The translations under genes were made by a program, and so were the position numbers. A stretch of 64,000 bases of DNA, taken from contig JBMNQI010000003.1 of assembly GCA_050944055.1 (NCBI GenBank), positions 1-64,000 of the forward strand. The letters run 5' to 3'. The stretch is from JBMNQI01 sp050944055 (GTDB lineage: Bacteria; Bacillota; Clostridia; Oscillospirales; Oscillospiraceae). This document shows, piece after piece, positions 63,162 through 64,000 of the stretch. Positions within the stretch are counted from its first letter, which is position 1. Every line of letters starts with the position of its first letter. A model generated the notes under the pieces. The model ran no database searches. It was not told the DNA's origin and saw only the letters and a list, made by a program, of their open reading frames with translations.

Positions 63162-64000
63162 ATGAACGGAAAACTCCTGGAAATAAAAAACCTGACAGTG
63201 GAATATGTGACCATGGACGGCACGGTCCATGCCGTATCCGATGTCAGCCTGTCTCTGGACAACGGAGAGACGCTGGGGCTTGTGGGCGAAACCGGAGCGG
63301 GAAAGACTACTATTGCCCGGAGCATACTCAATCTGCTGCCAAAGCCGCCTGCCGAAATAAGAGGCGGAGAGATAGTATTCGACGGCGCGGATATTCTGAA
63401 AATGAACGATAACATGCTGCGCAGCATCAGGGGAAAACAGATTTCCATGATATTTCAGGATCCCATGACCGCCTTAAACCCCATATTCAACGTGGAGGAT
63501 CAAATAGCCGAGGTCATAAGCATACATGAACAGCTGTCAAAAAGCGAGGCACTGAAAAAAGCGCGCCAAACCCTTGAGATGGTCGGTATTCCCGCAAACA
63601 GGGGCCGGGAGTATCCCCACCAGTTTTCAGGCGGCATGAAGCAGCGGGTGGTCATAGCCATTGCGTTGGCCTGCTCTCCGAGGCTTCTCATCGCAGACGA
63701 GCCGACCACGGCGCTGGACGTGACGATTCAAGCTCAGGTACTGGATATGATGACGCAGCTCAAAGAACAGCTGGGCTCCTCTATGATTCTGATTACGCAC
63801 GATCTGGGAGTTGTGGCGGAGACCTGCGATAAAGTGGCAATTGTGTATGCCGGAGAGATCGTGGAATACGGTAAAATCGATTTCATTTTCGAGTCTACAG
63901 CCCATCCGTATACGGAAGGCCTCTTCGGCTCGCTGCCGGTTTTGGAGAAGACGGTCCGCAGGCTCAAGCCGATAAAGGGGCTAATGCCTGATCCGACAAA
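63162..64000 (+). CDS. ABC transporter ATPase, DppD/OppD type, 3' end cut by the window edge
   Basis: At least 279 residues, open to the window end. Walker A GETGAGKTT, Q-loop FQDPMTALNP, signature FSGGMKQR, Walker B LLIADEPTTALD and H-loop ITHDLG are present, followed by the Dpp/Opp C-terminal region (HPYTEGLFGSLP) that normally leads to a cysteine-rich tail. GGGGTG lies just before the ATG. A partner DppF-type ATPase would be expected next. Confidence 0.93.
   Translation, partial: MNGKLLEIKNLTVEYVTMDGTVHAVSDVSLSLDNGETLGLVGETGAGKTTIARSILNLLPKPPAEIRGGEIVFDGADILKMNDNMLRSIRGKQISMIFQDPMTALNPIFNVEDQIAEVISIHEQLSKSEALKKARQTLEMVGIPANRGREYPHQFSGGMKQRVVIAIALACSPRLLIADEPTTALDVTIQAQVLDMMTQLKEQLGSSMILITHDLGVVAETCDKVAIVYAGEIVEYGKIDFIFESTAHPYTEGLFGSLPVLEKTVRRLKPIKGLMPDPT

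Overview
This is a chromosomal segment of a moderately GC-rich, low-G+C-lineage (Firmicutes) anaerobe, most likely a spore-forming Clostridia member of the gut Oscillospirales type. Supporting points are the rpoB-rpoC-rplGB-rpsL-rpsG-fusA-tuf gene order, a perfect CIRCE element before groES-groEL, spoVAC, type III glutamine synthetase, MurT/GatD, type II pantothenate kinase with butyrate kinase, strong Shine-Dalgarno sites, and TTGACA/TATAAT promoters with 17 bp spacers. No tRNA, rRNA, insertion sequence, phage gene or CRISPR array was seen. The genus cannot be fixed from the sequence alone.

Layout. (1) 1-13.9 kb: an edge-truncated GT-C type glycosyltransferase on the minus strand, then a large transcription/translation block (rpoB, rpoC, an L7Ae-like protein, S12, S7, EF-G, EF-Tu) read from two clear promoters and closed by a strong hairpin. 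(2) 13.9-26.7 kb: an accessory region with an alpha/beta hydrolase, a MerR/GyrI-like regulator with a textbook 19 bp spacer promoter, an AEC transporter, three large Old-Yellow-Enzyme/trimethylamine-dehydrogenase-like Fe-S flavoenzymes, a phloretin/DAPG-hydrolase-like protein and a UraA-type permease. (3) 27-33.7 kb: a two-gene minimal Fe-S assembly operon (SufC plus a short SufB/D), acetyltransferases, an orphan SpoVAC, an SH3b lipoprotein, a DUF3810-like HExxH membrane protein and an iron-type alcohol dehydrogenase. (4) 33.8-49 kb: murT-gatD-copA on the minus strand; a Crp-like regulator with an ABC importer; coaW-buk; two FAD proteins; glnN. (5) 49-55 kb: groESL, a lipid kinase, an rRNA methyltransferase-like protein, and an NfeD/SPFH pair. 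(6) 55.2 kb to the end: a fourth Fe-S flavoenzyme, divergent from a cytosolic beta-helix protein and a Dpp/Opp-type importer that runs off the window.

The most interesting content is the set of four multidomain ene-reductase-like flavoenzymes. Three of them share a non-canonical active-site motif (HxxY in place of HxxH/N). One is convergent with a Zn C-C hydrolase of the phloretin hydrolase family; another sits beside a solute importer and an unusual beta-helix protein bracketed by two gaplessly aligned 55-residue copies of one module. This fits a system for taking up and reductively breaking down plant phenolics or a similar unsaturated substrate, but the substrate is inference. Smaller observations are a hairpin inserted between the Shine-Dalgarno and start codon of gatD, an apparently leaderless murT mRNA, a candidate attenuator before the AEC transporter, and several palindromes overlapping promoters.
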